64,000 nt of DNA from Robertmurraya_A mangrovi (lineage in GTDB: Bacteria; Bacillota; Bacilli; Bacillales; Cytobacillaceae), in the NCBI RefSeq assembly GCF_034427655.1, contig NZ_JAXOFX010000004.1, positions 248,001-312,000 of the forward strand. Reading direction: 5' to 3'. This document shows, one piece after another, positions 9,361 to 18,913 of the stretch. Every line of letters starts with the position of its first letter. Positions within the stretch are counted from its first letter, which is position 1. A program made the translations under genes and the position numbers. A model generated the notes under the pieces. The model was not told the DNA's origin. It worked only from the letters and a program-made list of their open reading frames with translations, and did no database searches.

Positions 9361-10374
9361 TTAAAATTTTCTAAAGCTATGGAAATGATTTTGGTAATAG
9401 CTAGTGTTTAAATTTGAAATGATAACTCCATTAGTTGTATCGGCATGTATAAAGTACCCTTCACCAAGATAAATACCTAAATGGGAAATTCCTTCTATAT
9501 AATTGCTTTCATATGTATTTGAGAAGAATACAAAATCACCAGGCATTGGATGATCAGTAACGGTTGTCATTTTGAAATAACCCTCTGACGATAATCGACT
9601 TAGCGGAGTACCGGCTTGGTTGAACACATAGTAGATAAAACCACTGCAATCAAATCCTTCTGTTGTTGACCCACCCCATAAATACTGAACACCAAGATAC
9701 TTATTAGCCTCTATAATTAATTGTTCCACTTCTATTGGTACAGATGGAGTCGAAATGGGTACACTCTTAACCGGTTTCTCACCTGGGATTAAAAGCTTTT
9801 GACCAATCTTAATTTGGTCTGTATCTAACTGGTTAAATTTTTTAATTTGGTTAATGGAAACTCCGTATTGTTTACTAATTAGACTAAGAGTGTCTCCATC
9901 TTTCACCGTATACTCAAATGATTTTTCCTTTTTAGGGGCTGGTGTAGTAACCTTAGCTGGTTTTTTCGAACCTGCTTTAGTAGTAGAAATTGAAGACACC
10001 TTTAATTTTTGCCCAGCATAGATACGATCATTCTTCAACTTATTCCACTTTTTAAGGTTAGTCAGGCTTACTTTATACTTTTTTGCAATACCGCTTAGTG
10101 AATCCCCTTTTTTCACCTTATATATAGTGCTCTTTTTTTCAGCAGGCGTTGCTGTCTTTTTTGAAACCACTAACTTTTGGTTAATAAAAATCTTATCTGA
10201 CTTCAATTTATTTAAGGTAAGTAAATCTTTAATAGTTAATTTATGCTTTATGGCTATGGAAGAAAGAGTGTCTCCCTGTTTTACCGTATAAGTGGTTGAA
10301 CTAGCATATGTACTTGTGGCAATAGTAGAAGATAGCAATGTAATGGTAACAATCGATATTAGTTTCCTTTTCAC
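9361..10374 (-). CDS. Secreted peptidoglycan endopeptidase with three LysM domains and NlpC/P60 (LytE/CwlS type)
   Basis: Wall hydrolase expected to cut the D-gamma-Glu-meso-DAP bond. A signal peptide is followed by three LysM modules (YTVKQGDTLSS, YKVKKGDSLSG, YTVKDGDTLSL, about residues 28-70, 85-127, 155-197) that hold it on glycan strands. The C-terminal NlpC/P60 domain starts near YLGVQYLWGGSTTEGFDCSGF (catalytic Cys in FDCSGF), with His in ISHLGIYLG and a second His in FIHADT. The start is GTG 10374, because GAGAGGTGA (matching the anti-SD) lies eight bases upstream; GTG 10386 would overlap that site. No WalR-type box was found in front of this gene, unlike the two small P60 genes at 39-40 kb. 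Confidence 0.9.
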   Translation of the reverse strand: MKRKLISIVTITLLSSTIATSTYASSTTYTVKQGDTLSSIAIKHKLTIKDLLTLNKLKSDKIFINQKLVVSKKTATPAEKKSTIYKVKKGDSLSGIAKKYKVSLTNLKKWNKLKNDRIYAGQKLKVSSISTTKAGSKKPAKVTTPAPKKEKSFEYTVKDGDTLSLISKQYGVSINQIKKFNQLDTDQIKIGQKLLIPGEKPVKSVPISTPSVPIEVEQLIIEANKYLGVQYLWGGSTTEGFDCSGFIYYVFNQAGTPLSRLSSEGYFKMTTVTDHPMPGDFVFFSNTYESNYIEGISHLGIYLGEGYFIHADTTNGVIISNLNTSYYQNHFHSFRKF

Positions 10375-11554
10375 TACTTTTTTCACCTCTCTTAAATATA
10401 TCTTTCCTATGATTCTATCATATTAATGGAATAAGAGGCATTTGTTGTTAAAAAATAAGAAAATAGTATCGGTTATTAAAGTACCTTATCTATTATATAT
10501 TGAAGGAAACGTTGATTGTACTGACTTTCAATATGAAAAGAGTCATCTGATAAAAGGTAATAGATCCTGATTATAAGGAAACGTACTATATTATAGCCAT
10601 AGTGATGTTGCAAATCTCAAAATAAATATAGACTCCCTATTTAATTCACTAACGACTACTCTTCTAAAGGGTGGATAGATTTCATTTAATCTCCTATTCA
10701 GACTAGTTTCTGATAATTTTATAGTAAAAACGTATCTTTATAGAGACACCACACATAAAAGGGAGTAGGTTAATACTAGTGTTAGCTTGTTGTAGATCCA
10801 AAAGCATTTTGGGTAGTTCTTTTCTTATAATATATAGAACCAATTACTAGAAACTCTTTATAACTCTTACTCAAAAAAATAGCTAGATTGAGTTAATTCA
10901 TTAGCCCATATTATTATTTGATAGCTGTATAAACTATCTGATTCATTGAAACTCGTATATTCCTTTAAGTAGTAGAAGTAGCTTGATAAGTTTTTAATAG
11001 AAGAGAGGATATTTTCTTCCATTGTGAAAATCATTACAAGTTCGCTTAAATTAATGTATTTACGAAATCTTCGCTAACGTGCCACCTCTTAATCAATCCA
11101 TACGAGAGGCCTGTCCATTTTTAAAAATAGTTAACACTTTCCCTGTCAGGGACACCCATTGAGTGCTACTTCCAGCTGCTTACAAATCTGTAAATTTAAA
11201 ATGGAGAATTAATATGTATCTTACAAATCCATTTCTAAGATATTCCTAATGTAGAAACAATGTGAATTTTTATAGTCTCATTGAATTAACTACTATAGAA
11301 CCTTTATTCGAGCTGTTGAAGACAAAGATAACGCGATGCTACTAATTTGCAAAAAGGACAGTATAGGAAAAGAATACGACATATATGCATAATTGTTCTT
11401 CTGTTGGTAATATTTACTGAGGTTTTTCCTCATAATATACTAAAAAAAAGCTAGAATTCCCCAGAAAATTGTATTATTATAAGTTTACAAGAAGCAAATG
11501 GAAATCAAATCGTTTGAATCTTGTCGATAAGTATTATATACTACTAATTGGTTA

Positions 11555-11576
11555 TATATGCTAAAGTTAGCATATA
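11555..11576. promoter_or_regulatory. Perfect 22-bp dyad upstream of the S-layer gene
   Basis: TATATGCTAA and its exact complement flank AG: 10-bp arms with a 2-base centre, the geometry of an operator for a dimeric regulator. It ends 16 bases before the TATAAT at 11593 and would overlap the -35 region. Confidence 0.5.
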
Positions 11577-11592
11577 CTCAGTTTTTAGGTAG

Positions 11593-11598
11593 TATAAT
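11593..11598 (+). promoter_or_regulatory. Candidate -10 of the S-layer promoter
   Basis: Perfect TATAAT about 100 bases upstream of the ATG. No good -35 is visible at 17 bases; TTAGCA (11567) is at 20. The weak -35 and adjoining dyad fit a regulated promoter. Confidence 0.45.
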
Positions 11599-11700
11599 AG
11601 TTCGGTGTGTTACAGTCATTGGAAATCTAATATATACATAGATAAAGTTAGAAATATTCCAATGCACTATTTAGATATTTGAAGGGAGATTTACAAGCAC

Positions 11701-14700
11701 ATGAGTAAAAAGAAAGCAATCAAAATCGCTGCTGCTACTGCAATTGCAGCATCATCATTCGCTGCAGTAGCTCCACTACAAGCAGACGCGGCAACTACAG
11801 TTTCACAAAAGGTTAAAGCAGCAAAAGCAACAATGAAAAAACCATTCACAACTTATTCAACTAGCGATAAGTATGTTTCAACTTCAACAGTTAAGAAACA
11901 AATCGCTGCTGCTGAAAAAGCATACGAAGATATCGTAAAAGTGGTAGACAAATCTAAACTTACTTCAGGTACTAAGAAAAAGCACAAAGCGGCTCTTAAA
12001 GGATACTTGAAATACATTAAGTATGCTAAAGGATATAACGATGGTGCTGTAGCATCTCACAAAGCTGCTAAAGATCTTAAAGCAGATGTTGAAGCATTAA
12101 ATGCTTTAGTAGAAGCTGACAAATTAGAAGATGTTGTAGCTCAATTAGCTAAAATCAAAGCTGGTGTAGAAGCTGCTAACAAAGCAATCAAATCAACAGT
12201 AGTTGGTGCGAAAGCTGAAAAAGTTCTTATGAACCAAAAAACTGCTCCTGTAACAGAATTAGTTGAGAAGTTTGAAGCTGATAACGCTGAATTCTTAGCT
12301 GGTCCTGCTAAAGTTGAATCGGTAAGTGCGATTACTAATACTAAAATTGATGTAACTCTTAAAGAAGAAATGTCAGTTGTTTCTGCTAAGAAATTCACAG
12401 TAGAAGGATTAACAGTTCTTTCAGCTACATTATCTGCGGACGGTAAAACAGTACGCCTTGTAACTTCAAAACAAGATGCTGGTAAGCAATATACAGTTAA
12501 ATCTGGTGACACTTCAGCTTCTTGGATCGCTCTAGTTGAGGATACAACTAAGCCAGAAGTTAGCACTGTAACAGCGTTAACTAACAATATTGTTCAAGTA
12601 GACTTTGTAGATACTGATGCTACAGAAGCTTCTATTTTAAATCCAGCTAACTATTCTATTAACAATGGCTTAACAGTTTCTAAAGTAGAATATGTAGTAG
12701 ATGCTAATGGTGAAGTTGAAAAGGATAAAGTATATCTTTACACTTCAGCTCAAGTTGGTGGAACAGTTTATACATTAACTGTAAGCAATGTTGAAGATGA
12801 GAGTGAAAATAAAGTAGACAGCACAAAAACTAAGCAATTTGCTGGTAAATCTGCTGATACTACAGCTCCAACTTTAGTAAATGCTGTATCCTCTAAAGGA
12901 AACAAAGTTACATTAACTTTCAATGATGCTAGCCAATTAGATGCTGCTACTATTGGTAATGTATCTAACTATTCAATCTCTGGTTTAACAGTAACTGGTG
13001 TTGAAGTGGTTAGTAATCCATTGACACCAGGAAACAAAACCGTAGTACTATCTACATCAAACCAAACACCAGGAACTGTATATAAGGTAGTGGCTTCTGG
13101 AATTAAAGATGTATTTGGTAACCTTCCTACATCTAATCTTGAGTTTAATTTTGCTGGTACATCTTTAGATACTACACCACCAAGTTTAACGACTGTTACT
13201 TCAGCTTCTAATACAAAGGTTGCTGTAGTATTCAACGATGAATTAGATGAAGCAACTGCAACAAATATTGCAAACTATACAATTTCTGGTCTTACTGTAA
13301 CAGGTGCAGAGTTAGATAAATCTGATTCTACAGATCCTAACTACAAAAAACGTGTTTACTTAACAACATCTGCTCAAACACCGGGAACTGTATACAAATT
13401 ATCAGTTAAAGATGTAAAAGACTCATCTGGTAATGCTATTACAACTAATCAAACCTACGAAATGCAATTTGCTGGTAAAGCAGCAGATACTGCAAAACCA
13501 ACAGTTCAAAGTGTATCTGTTGAAGCAGGAAATAAAGTGAAAATTACTTTCACAGATGCAAGTGATTTAGATGAAGCTACAGTTAAAACACTAACTAACT
13601 ATTCATTCGATGGTGGTTTAGGGTACCCTACTTCGGCTTCATATAGCAAAGCAACTAAAACTGTAACTTTAACTACAGCTAAACAAACTGCTGGTAAAGT
13701 TTATAAAGTTACAATTAATAACATTAAAGATGTTGCTGGAAACGTTCTTGAGGCAAATACGCAAAGAACATTTGCTGGAATAGGTGCATCATTAGATCCG
13801 CTTTCACTTGAAAGTGTTGTTGCATTAAACAACCGTCAAATTCAAGTAACTTTTAACAATGATGTAGACAACTCTACAGTGGCTAAAACTGACTTTAGCC
13901 TAAAACAAGGTAGTGGATCATTTGTTAACTTTGATACTCTTACTGGCGAAACTTTAACGCGTATTGACGCTAAGACTTATATTCTTACATTACCAGTAGC
14001 TAATGCTCTAGTAAGTGATGTATATACACTACAAGTTAATAACTCTGATAGCTCTATCTCTGATTTAGGTGGAAGAGCACTTGTAACTACTGATGCTACT
14101 AAAGCTGAAAGAACTTTTGGTGGAGTAACTACAGCGCCAGTTGCAGCTCAAGTTACAGTTGTTAGCCAAGTGTCAGCAAATGTTATTGATGTATACTTCG
14201 ATAAAGAAGTTGCTGTTGATGCAATGGTTAACGTGAATACAGTATCTGTAAATGATACAGTAAACACTAGAACTGCTACTGCTGTTGTAAGGGATTCTGC
14301 GGATAAAAAGAAAGTTAGAATTACTTTAGACGGTTCGCTTGCTGGTGAGAAAATTGCAAACTTAACTTTTGCTAACCTTGCTAAAATTACTGATGTAACA
14401 GGTAATATCCAACTTGCTCCATCAACAACTGGTGGTTCTACATTTGTTAAGGCATTTGGAACTGTATCTTATACTGCATCAACACTACAATTATCTTCGG
14501 CTGTTGGTGTAGACGAGCAAACGGTTGAATTATCATTCAACCAAGATATTGTATTTAATTCTGGAAACCCAATGACATCAATTACTGATGCTAATTTCTT
14601 AGAAATTAAGAATGGTGATGGTACGTCAATTTCAGGGGCAGACTATGACTTAACTTATGCTGAACAGACTGCACCTAATAAAGTTCGCGTATACTTCAAA

Positions 14701-15798
14701 AAAGGTACAAAGCTTGAAGAAGGTAAGCTATATCAAGTTGTTATTGCTAACCATTCTGATGGAGATGCTAAATTTACAACTTTAGATGGAGATGCACTTG
14801 AGGTAAATGGTAATGCTACACGTGGTACTGCTGTGTTTGGATTTAATAATGCAGAAGTAGCTGCACCAGAATTAGTTTCTGTTGTTCCTCTATCTGATGA
14901 CACTGTACGTGTAACTTTCAGTAAATCATTAGCAACAACTCCAACTACTGATGGAACTAGTACTTCTGATATTGAGTTTTATAACGGAACAGACAAAATT
15001 GCAATTTCTAAGTTAGGTGCATTTACAGATGTAAGTAATGGTGAGAAGAGAGTATTTACAGTCAAGTTAACTGATGGCAAGTTCTTATCTGGTACAACTT
15101 ACACTGCAAAATTACCAAGTACTTTAACTATTACAGATAAATATGGTGTAGATACTATTAAGAAGTCTGGTACATCTGATGTAACAGTTTCATTCGGTGG
15201 TGCTGCAGCAGCTGCAACTGCTCCAACTGCTAGTGATTTAAGATTTATCTGGACTGATGATGCTACTCCTGACTTTGACAATGAAGCGTTTGTAAGTACA
15301 GCGGGTCTAGCGCAAAATAGTGCTAGAACATTAGAAGTATTTATTTCTTCTACTGCTCCAACTGCTTCAACAACTGCAGAATTCACTTATGATTTAACTG
15401 GTGCAGGTGCTACTCTTGGTACAGCTACAACGTTAACAAAAGTAGGAACACCTACTATCGCTGCTGGAGATAAAGTCTACTACCGTTATGTTGATCAAGC
15501 CTACAATAAATCTGCTTGGGTAGAAGACGGAACTATTGCTGCTGCTTCAACTGTAACATTAAATACTAATACTTATGAATTAGGTAATGCTACTAAATTT
15601 ACTGTCGCAAGTGCAGCAACTGCAGCATTAACAGTTGATAGCACAGGTACAGCATATACTACAGCTTTAGCTAACACAGCTGGTGCCGATACTAATGTAA
15701 TCTCCATTGTGAATACATCTGGTGATAACATTACTTATACTACATTCACTTGGAACGAATTAGTTTCACCAACTTTAACTGCTGCTACTAAGCGTTAA
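11701..15798 (+). CDS. S-layer protein without SLH domains (SbsA/SbsC-like architecture)
   Basis: 1365 aa, Ala/Thr/Val-rich with almost no Cys, as expected for a major self-assembling surface protein. The signal peptide ends at about residue 30 (LQADA). Residues about 35-200 form a Lys/Ala-rich helical region (VKKQIAAAEKAYEDIVKVV) in place of SLH motifs; in SbsC a similar helical N-terminus binds the secondary wall polymer. From about residue 203 there is a string of roughly 90-residue Ig-like repeats, each with an [IV]xVTFxxxxD...ATVxNxxNYSIxGLTV core and a TPGTVYKLxVxxVKDxxGN ending. The codon bias differs from its neighbours (highly uniform GCT, ACT, GTA), consistent with very high expression. 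It is monocistronic with a strong terminator. Confidence 0.85.
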   Translation: MSKKKAIKIAAATAIAASSFAAVAPLQADAATTVSQKVKAAKATMKKPFTTYSTSDKYVSTSTVKKQIAAAEKAYEDIVKVVDKSKLTSGTKKKHKAALKGYLKYIKYAKGYNDGAVASHKAAKDLKADVEALNALVEADKLEDVVAQLAKIKAGVEAANKAIKSTVVGAKAEKVLMNQKTAPVTELVEKFEADNAEFLAGPAKVESVSAITNTKIDVTLKEEMSVVSAKKFTVEGLTVLSATLSADGKTVRLVTSKQDAGKQYTVKSGDTSASWIALVEDTTKPEVSTVTALTNNIVQVDFVDTDATEASILNPANYSINNGLTVSKVEYVVDANGEVEKDKVYLYTSAQVGGTVYTLTVSNVEDESENKVDSTKTKQFAGKSADTTAPTLVNAVSSKGNKVTLTFNDASQLDAATIGNVSNYSISGLTVTGVEVVSNPLTPGNKTVVLSTSNQTPGTVYKVVASGIKDVFGNLPTSNLEFNFAGTSLDTTPPSLTTVTSASNTKVAVVFNDELDEATATNIANYTISGLTVTGAELDKSDSTDPNYKKRVYLTTSAQTPGTVYKLSVKDVKDSSGNAITTNQTYEMQFAGKAADTAKPTVQSVSVEAGNKVKITFTDASDLDEATVKTLTNYSFDGGLGYPTSASYSKATKTVTLTTAKQTAGKVYKVTINNIKDVAGNVLEANTQRTFAGIGASLDPLSLESVVALNNRQIQVTFNNDVDNSTVAKTDFSLKQGSGSFVNFDTLTGETLTRIDAKTYILTLPVANALVSDVYTLQVNNSDSSISDLGGRALVTTDATKAERTFGGVTTAPVAAQVTVVSQVSANVIDVYFDKEVAVDAMVNVNTVSVNDTVNTRTATAVVRDSADKKKVRITLDGSLAGEKIANLTFANLAKITDVTGNIQLAPSTTGGSTFVKAFGTVSYTASTLQLSSAVGVDEQTVELSFNQDIVFNSGNPMTSITDANFLEIKNGDGTSISGADYDLTYAEQTAPNKVRVYFKKGTKLEEGKLYQVVIANHSDGDAKFTTLDGDALEVNGNATRGTAVFGFNNAEVAAPELVSVVPLSDDTVRVTFSKSLATTPTTDGTSTSDIEFYNGTDKIAISKLGAFTDVSNGEKRVFTVKLTDGKFLSGTTYTAKLPSTLTITDKYGVDTIKKSGTSDVTVSFGGAAAAATAPTASDLRFIWTDDATPDFDNEAFVSTAGLAQNSARTLEVFISSTAPTASTTAEFTYDLTGAGATLGTATTLTKVGTPTIAAGDKVYYRYVDQAYNKSAWVEDGTIAAASTVTLNTNTYELGNATKFTVASAATAALTVDSTGTAYTTALANTAGADTNVISIVNTSGDNITYTTFTWNELVSPTLTAATKR

Positions 15799-16159
15799 TC
15801 TTATAGTAATTACGTTCAATCGAGTGTAGAAATAAAGGCTTGTTTTCTGAAAGGAAAATCTCGTAGAGGTATAATCTCTACGAGATTTTTTATAGAAAAG
15901 AAAACCCTGGGCTAGGCCCTGGGTTCCCAATAAAACGGCTCTATAATAATTGTTGGGGTAAAGTGACGAAAGATTTTCCTATTTTAACTGGTAGTTTTTA
16001 TCTAATTCATGGGTTAAATCTAAGTATTAGAGGCGTGTACTTGCTAGTCTTAACGGTTGTAACTCAAGAATTCCAGCTAAGGCAATGGAGCACATCAGTA
16101 TAATGATTGATTCCCTTAAATAATTTAATAATATCTATCAACTAAAATACCTGACCAGA
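15799..16159. other. Gap between S-layer gene and insertion sequence
   Basis: It contains the S-layer terminator and an 11-bp imperfect GC-rich inverted repeat at 15902-15925 (AACCCTGGGCT/GGCCCTGGGTT) without a T run. The sequence CTAAAATACC just before the element is complementary to GGTATTTTAG just after it. Confidence 0.5.
15855..15893 (+). terminator. Strong terminator of the S-layer gene
   Basis: A 14-bp perfect stem (AAAATCTCGTAGAG with its complement), 7-base loop and a trailing T run. Confidence 0.9.
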
Positions 16160-16185
16160 GGGAACGTCCGAGACCAGTGAAAAAG
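16160..16185 (+). repeat. Left terminal inverted repeat of the IS
   Basis: Pairs with 17921-17947 over about 26 bases with one gap and one substitution. Confidence 0.8.
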
Positions 16186-16313
16186 TCTCCAAAAATCTAC
16201 TATTAAACTATTTTTATTTAAAAAAGGAAACCCCGCGGTTTTCTAGATATAAAAAACCCCCTAAATGGTATAATGGATGTTGACTAGACACCAAACCATA
16301 GGGGGTTTTTTAC

Positions 16314-17798
16314 ATGCTTCGACTAGAGCCAAAGCAATATAGTTTTCATTCTGTATTATACTCTAAAATACCAGAAAATCATATACTTAAGAGGATTGTT
16401 AGTGTAATAGATTTTAGTTTTATTAATGATATATTAAAGGAATATTATTGCGAAACCTTTGGAAGGCCAGCTAAAGAACCTGAATTGATGTGTAAGCTTC
16501 TTTTCCTTCAGGAATTATATAATCTCTCTGACGAGAGATTGATTCAGGAAGCCAGTTGTAACCTGGCTTATTTGTTTTTTCTAGGATTAGATCCGGAGGA
16601 TATACTTCCAGATAAGAGTTTGCTTTCTAAATTTCGAACAAAACGTTTCCCGGATGATAAACCTTTAGACAAAATTTTGACTAACATTGTTAAGCAATGT
16701 GTGGATAAAGGTCTTATTAAAGGAAACAGTGTTAGTATTGATGCCACTCATATTGAAGCTAATACTATTAAAAAAACACCCGAACGGCTTATGAAACATT
16801 TAGCCAAAAGAATTCTACAGGCTTTTGAGGTTGAAACGGGTCAAGATATTTGTGGGTTACCCGAAGTTCCAAACTATGAAGAAATCGAAGACCACAAAGA
16901 AGCAAAAGCTGTTATGAAAGACTACATAGATACTGTTATTGATATAGTTGAAAATCAGTCAACTCCTACAGAACAAAAAACCCATCAAATTATTGAAAAA
17001 GCAAAAGACATTATTAACGATCCAAAATTTCTTCAGCAAAAAGGTGTTCGTTCCATTATTGATGAGGATGCACGAGTTGGACGTAAAAGTAAGAACCAAG
17101 ATTTTTATGGATATAAAACTGAATATGTTATGACAACAGATGAACGTATTATCACGTCTGTTCGAACTGCCGATGGTGCTTATACAGATGGAAACTACGC
17201 AAAAGAAATGTTAGATGACACATTAGAATCAGGAATGACAGTGAAAGAAGTTTATGGGGATAAAGCTTATTTTAGAAAACCGATTCTTGATGATATTGCA
17301 TCGTTTGAAGCAGATGCATATATTCCTGTTAGTGCTGTTGTTTATAGACTGGATGAAAATGAATTTAGTTACAATAAGGATTCGGATGAATGGCAGTGTA
17401 GCCAGGGGAATATAACCGTTGATAAGAAGTATTTTTCTTCTAAGAGAAAAGAAGGTGCGGATAGGACTGGTTATAAATATTATTTTGATATCAAACAGTG
17501 TAAGTCATGCCCTTTGCACGATGTATGTGCAAAAAAACAAGCGCGAAGAATCCTCGTTGTTGGACTGAATACTGGAGAGTTTTATGAAATCTCTCAATAT
17601 CAAAAGACTGAGGAATTCAAAGAAAAATATAAGAAAAGGGCTTCTATTGAAGGTAAGAATGCGGAGCTCAAACGATTTCACGGCCTCTCCCGAGCCAGGG
17701 GTTATGGTCTATTAAGTGTGTCTAGACAATCGAAATTGGCTGCCATAGCAGTGAACTTGAAGCGGATTGCAACTCTTGCATCCGCTTCAAGTATTTAA
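16314..17798 (+). CDS. IS1182-family transposase
   Basis: 494 aa DDE transposase. The N-terminal DUF772-type domain (IDFSFINDILKEYYCETFGRPAKEPELMCK in outline) holds the FxRPA-like motif, followed by the first catalytic Asp in VSIDATHIEAN. The second Asp lies in the VYGDKAYFRK region and the Glu in KKRASIEGKNAELKRFHGL. A Cys cluster (CKSCPLHDVC) is as in IS1182 proteins. Length is normal for the family and the frame is intact, so transposition may still be possible. The ATG overlaps a GGGGGTTTTTTAC leader; just upstream, ACCCCCTA (16256-16263) and TAGGGGGT (16299-16306) form a hairpin that may limit translation or readthrough. Confidence 0.92.
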   Translation: MLRLEPKQYSFHSVLYSKIPENHILKRIVSVIDFSFINDILKEYYCETFGRPAKEPELMCKLLFLQELYNLSDERLIQEASCNLAYLFFLGLDPEDILPDKSLLSKFRTKRFPDDKPLDKILTNIVKQCVDKGLIKGNSVSIDATHIEANTIKKTPERLMKHLAKRILQAFEVETGQDICGLPEVPNYEEIEDHKEAKAVMKDYIDTVIDIVENQSTPTEQKTHQIIEKAKDIINDPKFLQQKGVRSIIDEDARVGRKSKNQDFYGYKTEYVMTTDERIITSVRTADGAYTDGNYAKEMLDDTLESGMTVKEVYGDKAYFRKPILDDIASFEADAYIPVSAVVYRLDENEFSYNKDSDEWQCSQGNITVDKKYFSSKRKEGADRTGYKYYFDIKQCKSCPLHDVCAKKQARRILVVGLNTGEFYEISQYQKTEEFKEKYKKRASIEGKNAELKRFHGLSRARGYGLLSVSRQSKLAAIAVNLKRIATLASASSI

Positions 17799-17920
17799 TA
17801 GAGGAGGAAATGATGCCTCATTCCCACTCAAAAACTCAAAAAAATGTAAAGAAAACTCATTTAATTCGAAGTTAGATAAAAATTTCGAAGAAATGAGGTT
17901 TGGGTTCGAAAAAACCCCTA

Positions 17921-17947
17921 CTTTTTCACTGGTCTCGGAACGTCCCC
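17921..17947 (-). repeat. Right terminal inverted repeat of the IS
   Basis: Complement of the left end; see the element entry. Confidence 0.8.
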
Positions 17948-18027
17948 TTGGTATTTTAGATTACTTTATTTACTAGATAGGGTTAGGGTTAATGCCGCAA
18001 GCACGCAAGCATGCCAAATTTTCATTT

Positions 18028-18054
18028 TTGACAAAATGGGGAATAACGTATAAT
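18028..18054 (+). promoter_or_regulatory. Candidate promoter of the thermonuclease gene
   Basis: Perfect TTGACA and perfect TATAAT hexamers, but only 15 bases apart, shorter than the usual 17. About 100 bases upstream of the ATG. Confidence 0.45.
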
Positions 18055-18153
18055 AATACTAAATTTACCATAAATTATTTCCTACCAAACTATTATATAT
18101 CTTCCAGTTATATGGTATTATCTTCACGCAACCAAATAACTAAGGAGACTCCT

Positions 18154-18867
18154 ATGAAGAAATTACATACTACTCTCATCATCTTTGTGACATTTTTAAT
18201 TGTATCGATATTGATATTACCTAATCTTTCAGAGGCTCATAGTGGCCGATTAGACAAGTTAGGAGGCCACTTCCGAACATCCGATTGCGTTTATGAATTA
18301 CACAAACCAACGACTTTAGCAAAAAAGGCAAAAACGAAGAGTGAAATAGTTACAATGATTAAAAAGTACAGCAGCAACAAGTGTAAAAACAATCTTACAA
18401 CTAGTAAGTTGAGCCTTCAAGGATATAATTTAGGAACAGGCACTACAGTTACCAAAGGTAAGCTTGCTTTAAACAAAAAGTACACCGCTACTCTTTCCAA
18501 ATGTACGGATGGTGATACAGCTAACTTTAAAGTCGACGGCAAGATATATAAAACCCGGTTCTTGTACATCGATACCCCAGAATACACAACTAAAAAAGAA
18601 AAGTACGGTAAGGAAGCATCTGAATATACATGTTCTAAGTTGAAAAAAGCAAAAAAGCTTGTTTTAGAAACGGACGGAAAAGATGTATACGATAAATATG
18701 ATCGATTACTTGCTTGGGTATGGATTGACGGCAAACTCCATCAAGAAATGATTACAAAAGCAGGATTAGTTGAAGGTTTTTATGATTATGGTACATATGA
18801 CTATGAGAAAAAAGTTAAAGATGCCATGAGTTATGCTATGAAAAACAAAAAAGGTATGTATAAATAG
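18154..18867 (+). CDS. Secreted thermonuclease (SNase family)
   Basis: 237 aa. Calcium-dependent extracellular nuclease cutting DNA and RNA. The signal peptide is followed by a Cys/His segment (HSGRLDKLGGHFRTSDCVYELHKP, trimmed: a YHYH-like motif) at about residues 30-52. The SNase fold starts near KYTATLSKCTDGDT. Catalytic residues are visible: Asp in DGDT, Arg in TRFLYIDTPE, Glu in YGKEASEY and Arg in KYDRLLAW. The start at 18154 follows AAGGAG by six bases and gives a clean signal peptide; the longer frame from 17992 lacks both. It is followed 46 bases downstream by a sunset-domain protein, a domain often found with such nucleases. Confidence 0.9.
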   Translation: MKKLHTTLIIFVTFLIVSILILPNLSEAHSGRLDKLGGHFRTSDCVYELHKPTTLAKKAKTKSEIVTMIKKYSSNKCKNNLTTSKLSLQGYNLGTGTTVTKGKLALNKKYTATLSKCTDGDTANFKVDGKIYKTRFLYIDTPEYTTKKEKYGKEASEYTCSKLKKAKKLVLETDGKDVYDKYDRLLAWVWIDGKLHQEMITKAGLVEGFYDYGTYDYEKKVKDAMSYAMKNKKGMYK

Positions 18868-18913
18868 TAGACTAAAATAGATTAATATAATCAATAAGGG
18901 GAATGCAACTCAG

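Larger units (their letters stand above)
10375..11700. other. 1.3-kb non-coding region upstream of the S-layer gene
   Basis: The longest gene-free stretch in the window. It holds a short palindrome (TCCCTGTCAGGGA near 11146), a small coding-like relic around 11310-11395 with no start signal, and, close to the S-layer gene, a perfect dyad and a TATAAT. The S-layer start is preceded by GAAGGGAGA about ten bases upstream, implying a leader of roughly 100 bases. No tRNA or other RNA gene was recognised. Confidence 0.5.
16160..17947 (+). mobile_element. IS1182-family insertion sequence, apparently intact
   Basis: About 1.79 kb with one full-length transposase. Terminal inverted repeats of about 26 bases: left 16160-16185 and right 17921-17947, both carrying CCGAGACCAGTGAAAAAG next to a GGRAACGTCC-type outer end; they differ by one inserted T and one substitution. 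Outside them, CTAAAATACC (left) and GGTATTTTAG (right) are also complementary, so it may have inserted in a palindrome. No clear direct target duplication was seen. Confidence 0.8.

Noticed and set aside
11555..11576. S-layer dyad as a true PlcR box
   Set aside because: The ends match TATG/CATA but the centre is two bases too long and lacks the expected A and T positions; kept only as a testable idea.
12141..12587. 148-codon ORF antisense to the S-layer gene
   Set aside because: A product of the S-layer codon bias on the other strand; similar shadows lie at 12969-13235 and 15099-15386.
17767..17976. 69-codon ORF at the right end of the IS
   Set aside because: It overlaps the transposase end and the terminal repeat, with no start signal.
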